NCBI GenBank assembly: GCA_031401815.1
Contig: JANNRW010000279.1
Span: 1-7,289 of the forward strand
From: JANNRW01 sp031401815
Lineage (GTDB): Bacteria > Desulfobacterota > Desulfuromonadia > Geobacterales > DSM-12255
DNA: 7,289 bases
Reading direction: 5' to 3'
Every line of letters starts with the position of its first letter. The first letter of the stretch is position 1. Below are positions 4,913 to 7,289 of this stretch, one piece after another. The position numbers and the translations under genes were made by a program. The notes beneath the pieces are model-generated. The model was given only the letters and a program-made list of their open reading frames with translations. It was not told the origin of the DNA and did not search any database.

Positions 4913-6208
4913 ATGATTCCACGCTACACACGACCTGATATGGCAAAGATATGGGAGCCGGAAAACCGGTTCAGAATATGGCTGGAGATAGAGACACTTG
5001 CCTGCGAAGCACAGGCACGACTTGGAGTTATACCGGAGGAAGCGGTTAATGTGATCCGGGCAAAGGGGAATTTCGATATTGAACGGATTGACATCATTGA
5101 AGCGGAAGTAAAGCATGATGTCATCGCCTTTCTTACTTCTGTAGCCGAATTTGTCGGCCCGGAAGCCCGCTTCATTCATCAGGGGATGACCTCTTCCGAT
5201 GTTCTCGACACATGTCTATCCGTCCAGATGACCCAGGCTGCCGATGAGCTGCTGGCAGATCTCGACATGCTCCTGGAGTCAATCAGGACAAGAGCCTTTG
5301 AGCACAAGGATACGGTCTGCATGGGTCGCTCCCACGGGATTCACGCAGAGCCGGTCACTTTCGGACTCAAGCTTGCCTCCTTTTATGCAGAGATGCAGCG
5401 TAATCGCACCCGCCTGGCAGCAGCCCGCGACAATATCGCTACAGGGGCAATCTCCGGCGCAGTCGGCACTTTTGCCAATATCGACCCCTTTGTGGAAGAG
5501 TACGTATGCGATAAAATGGGGCTCAAACCTGAGCCGGTCTCCTCCCAGGTCATACCCCGTGACAGGCATGCCGAATATTTCTGCACTCTCTCCATCATTG
5601 CATCCTCCATCGAGCGGATCGCCATCGAAATCCGACACCTGCAAAGGACTGAAGTACTCGAAGCAGAAGAGCAGTTTACCAAGGGGCAGAAGGGCTCCTC
5701 AGCCATGCCCCACAAGCGGAACCCGATCCTTTCCGAAAATCTCACCGGTCAGGCACGCTATATCCGCGCCATGTGCATCCCTGCCCTGGAAAACGTCGCA
5801 CTCTGGCATGAACGGGATATCTCTCATTCATCAGTTGAGCGCTACATTGCCCCTGATGCGACCGTTGCCCTCGATTTTTCCCTGCGCCGCCTGAGCGGTC
5901 TGATCAAAAACCTGGTGGTCTACCCGGAAAACATGCTTAAAAACCTTAATCAGATGCAAGGGCTTGTCTTTTCCCAGAAGATCCTCCTGGATCTGACCCA
6001 GGCTGGTGTCTCCCGCGAAGACTCTTACCGTCTGGTGCAGAAAAACGCCATGAAGGTCTGGGAAGAGGGGAAGGATTTTCAGACTGAACTGCTTGCCGAC
6101 CCGGAAGTCTCAGGGGCACTGGGTGAAGCTAAGATCCTCGAATCCTTTGACTTGAGCTACCATCTGAAACATGTAGATACCATCTTCAAGAGGGTCTTCG
6201 GTGAATAG
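4913..6208 (+). CDS. purB: Adenylosuccinate lyase
   Basis: This enzyme of the fumarase/aspartase superfamily acts twice in purine synthesis: it releases fumarate from SAICAR to give AICAR, and from adenylosuccinate to give AMP. It works as a homotetramer in the cytoplasm. The 431-residue length is normal. Key motifs are the N-terminal IPRYTRPDM, KHDV (67-70), TSSDVLDT (93-100), GRSHGIHAEP with catalytic His141, and the superfamily signature GSSAMPHKRNP (261-271) whose serines (262-263) supply the catalytic base on a mobile loop. The C-terminal lyase domain follows to the end. The ATG at 4913 has AAGGAG (4898-4903) 9 nt upstream. Its last 8 nt overlap the next gene. I found no convincing promoter or purine riboswitch in the 179 nt upstream, so it may be read from the metallo-hydrolase promoter. 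Confidence 0.98.
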   Translation: MIPRYTRPDMAKIWEPENRFRIWLEIETLACEAQARLGVIPEEAVNVIRAKGNFDIERIDIIEAEVKHDVIAFLTSVAEFVGPEARFIHQGMTSSDVLDTCLSVQMTQAADELLADLDMLLESIRTRAFEHKDTVCMGRSHGIHAEPVTFGLKLASFYAEMQRNRTRLAAARDNIATGAISGAVGTFANIDPFVEEYVCDKMGLKPEPVSSQVIPRDRHAEYFCTLSIIASSIERIAIEIRHLQRTEVLEAEEQFTKGQKGSSAMPHKRNPILSENLTGQARYIRAMCIPALENVALWHERDISHSSVERYIAPDATVALDFSLRRLSGLIKNLVVYPENMLKNLNQMQGLVFSQKILLDLTQAGVSREDSYRLVQKNAMKVWEEGKDFQTELLADPEVSGALGEAKILESFDLSYHLKHVDTIFKRVFGE

Positions 6209-7283
6209 AATTCTTGACTTTTATCGCCTTCAGGAGAGTGATTCTCTTTACCTTTACTGGGCAAAGGAGCTTCTGGTAGCGATTCTGATCTTTGCAGCGT
6301 TCTACCTGCTGTCAAAGTTTCTCCGCTATTTCCTCACCACCTGGGGGCCTAAATTCACCTCCTTTACCTCAACCGATCTTGATGACAGAATCCTCCTGAG
6401 AATCACCCCACCGACTGCAATGCTGGTTGTCTCTGCCGGGCTCTATTTTGCGGTAAAATCCCTCCCTCTCCCTGTAAAGGCTCATATAGCGGCATCAGGC
6501 GCACTGTTCATCATCACTATCGCCATTCTCACCAATATTGTATATCGCTCCATGGATGAAGTCATGAAGTGGTATGCCGGACGTATTTACGCCAATGACA
6601 GTACCGGGCTTGATCGTCAGATTCTGCCCCTGATCGAAAAGCTCGCTACCATTTTTCTCGTTGCAACTGCCCTCATCTTTATCCTGAAGCATTTCAATTA
6701 CGACATCCTCTCTCTCATAACAGCTCTTGGTATCGGCTCCCTGGCAATCGGTCTTGCTGCCAAGGACACGCTGGCAAACATGATCTCCGGCTTTACCCTG
6801 ATGATTGACCGCCCTTTCCATCTGGGAGACCGGATACAGCTCTCTGGAGGGCAGGTGGGTGACGTACAGGATATCGGCCTGCGCAGCACAAAAATCAGGA
6901 CTCTGGACAACCAGCTGCTTATTATTCCGAATTCTGATCTCTGCAATACCATTCTGACCAACCAGGCCTTTCCGGATCCTCGCGCAAAGGGGCGTATCAA
7001 TATAGGAGCAGCCTATGGGAGTGACGTTGAGAAGGTCAAAACCCTCCTTGTTGCAACTGCGCTTGAAGTAGCTGATGTTCTGCAAGACCCTCCTCCGGAA
7101 GCTTTTTTTACCTCTTTCGGTGAGAGTGCACTCCAGATGGCGCTCTTTTTCTGGGTAGATGACTACACAAAACTGTTCCCGACCAGCGACAGGATCAATA
7201 CCCTTATCCTGAGCAGGTTCAGAGAGCAGGAGATTGTGATTCCGTTCCCGACAAGAGAAATCAGGATGAAGGCTGAAGGCTGA
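6201..7283 (+). CDS. MscS-family mechanosensitive ion channel (GTG start)
   Basis: The 360-residue inner-membrane protein belongs to the small-conductance mechanosensitive channel family, whose members open under membrane tension to release solutes during hypo-osmotic shock. Five hydrophobic helices are visible near residues 24-45, 72-88, 96-115, 147-164 and 169-200. The last contains the Gly/Ala-rich pore-lining pattern ALGIGSLAIGLAAKDTLANMISG and leads into DRPFHLGDRI, the start of the cytoplasmic beta domain, with VQDIGLRSTKIRTLDNQLLIIPNS following. An alpha/beta domain ends the protein. The GTG start overlaps the purB 3' end by 8 nt and has AGAGGG (6189-6194) 6 nt upstream, suggesting translational coupling. 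The final residues MKAEG and the TGA stop are encoded by the heptamer repeat array. Confidence 0.93.
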   Translation: MNRILDFYRLQESDSLYLYWAKELLVAILIFAAFYLLSKFLRYFLTTWGPKFTSFTSTDLDDRILLRITPPTAMLVVSAGLYFAVKSLPLPVKAHIAASGALFIITIAILTNIVYRSMDEVMKWYAGRIYANDSTGLDRQILPLIEKLATIFLVATALIFILKHFNYDILSLITALGIGSLAIGLAAKDTLANMISGFTLMIDRPFHLGDRIQLSGGQVGDVQDIGLRSTKIRTLDNQLLIIPNSDLCNTILTNQAFPDPRAKGRINIGAAYGSDVEKVKTLLVATALEVADVLQDPPPEAFFTSFGESALQMALFFWVDDYTKLFPTSDRINTLILSRFREQEIVIPFPTREIRMKAEG

Positions 7284-7289
7284 AGGCTG
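7264..7289 (+). repeat. Heptamer repeat array at the mscS 3' end, cut by the window edge
   Basis: One variant unit GGATGAA (7264-7270), two exact GGCTGAA units (7271-7284) and a partial GGCTG (7285-7289) run to the end of the window. The array provides the MscS stop codon (TGA, 7281-7283). It has the same orientation as the array at 4733, so purB and the channel gene lie between direct copies. Confidence 0.88.

Overview
The window reads as a chromosomal housekeeping segment of a Gram-negative bacterium, most likely a member of the Geobacter group (Desulfuromonadia). This placement is inference. It rests on the gene order gap-pgk-tpiA-secG-tRNA-Leu, on the character of the proteins, and on a YycJ-type metallo-beta-lactamase protein, purB and an MscS channel on the other side of the divergent promoter region. 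No search was run. I saw no phage, transposase, toxin-antitoxin, CRISPR or defence genes.

Left half (minus strand, read right to left from about 3800 to 1). A sigma70-like promoter drives gap, whose mRNA would begin almost directly with a stem-loop. gap is followed by a well-formed intrinsic terminator, then pgk, tpiA and secG. A tRNA-Leu(GAG) gene with an encoded CCA comes next, then a strong terminator that works in both directions. gap, pgk and tpiA encode three consecutive enzymes of lower glycolysis and gluconeogenesis. secG encodes a small subunit of the Sec translocon. The terminator between gap and pgk suggests that gap is expressed above the rest, with pgk-tpiA-secG(-tRNA) depending on readthrough.

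Right half (plus strand, about 3860 to 7289). A divergent sigma70-like promoter precedes a metallo-beta-lactamase-fold protein with a TTG start. Next come purB (adenylosuccinate lyase, purine synthesis) and an MscS-family mechanosensitive channel, whose GTG start lies inside the 3' end of purB. The last two genes are probably translationally coupled.

The least ordinary element is a heptanucleotide tandem repeat of consensus GGCTGAA. Eight copies start on the stop codon of the metallo-hydrolase gene. Two inverted copies lie just upstream of purB and can pair with the first array. A third array supplies the last codons and the stop codon of the MscS gene and runs off the right edge. The repeat therefore sits at 3' ends of genes and on both sides of the purB-mscS pair. 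I found no previously undescribed multi-gene system; the repeat family and the gap-operon control signals are what deserve a second look.
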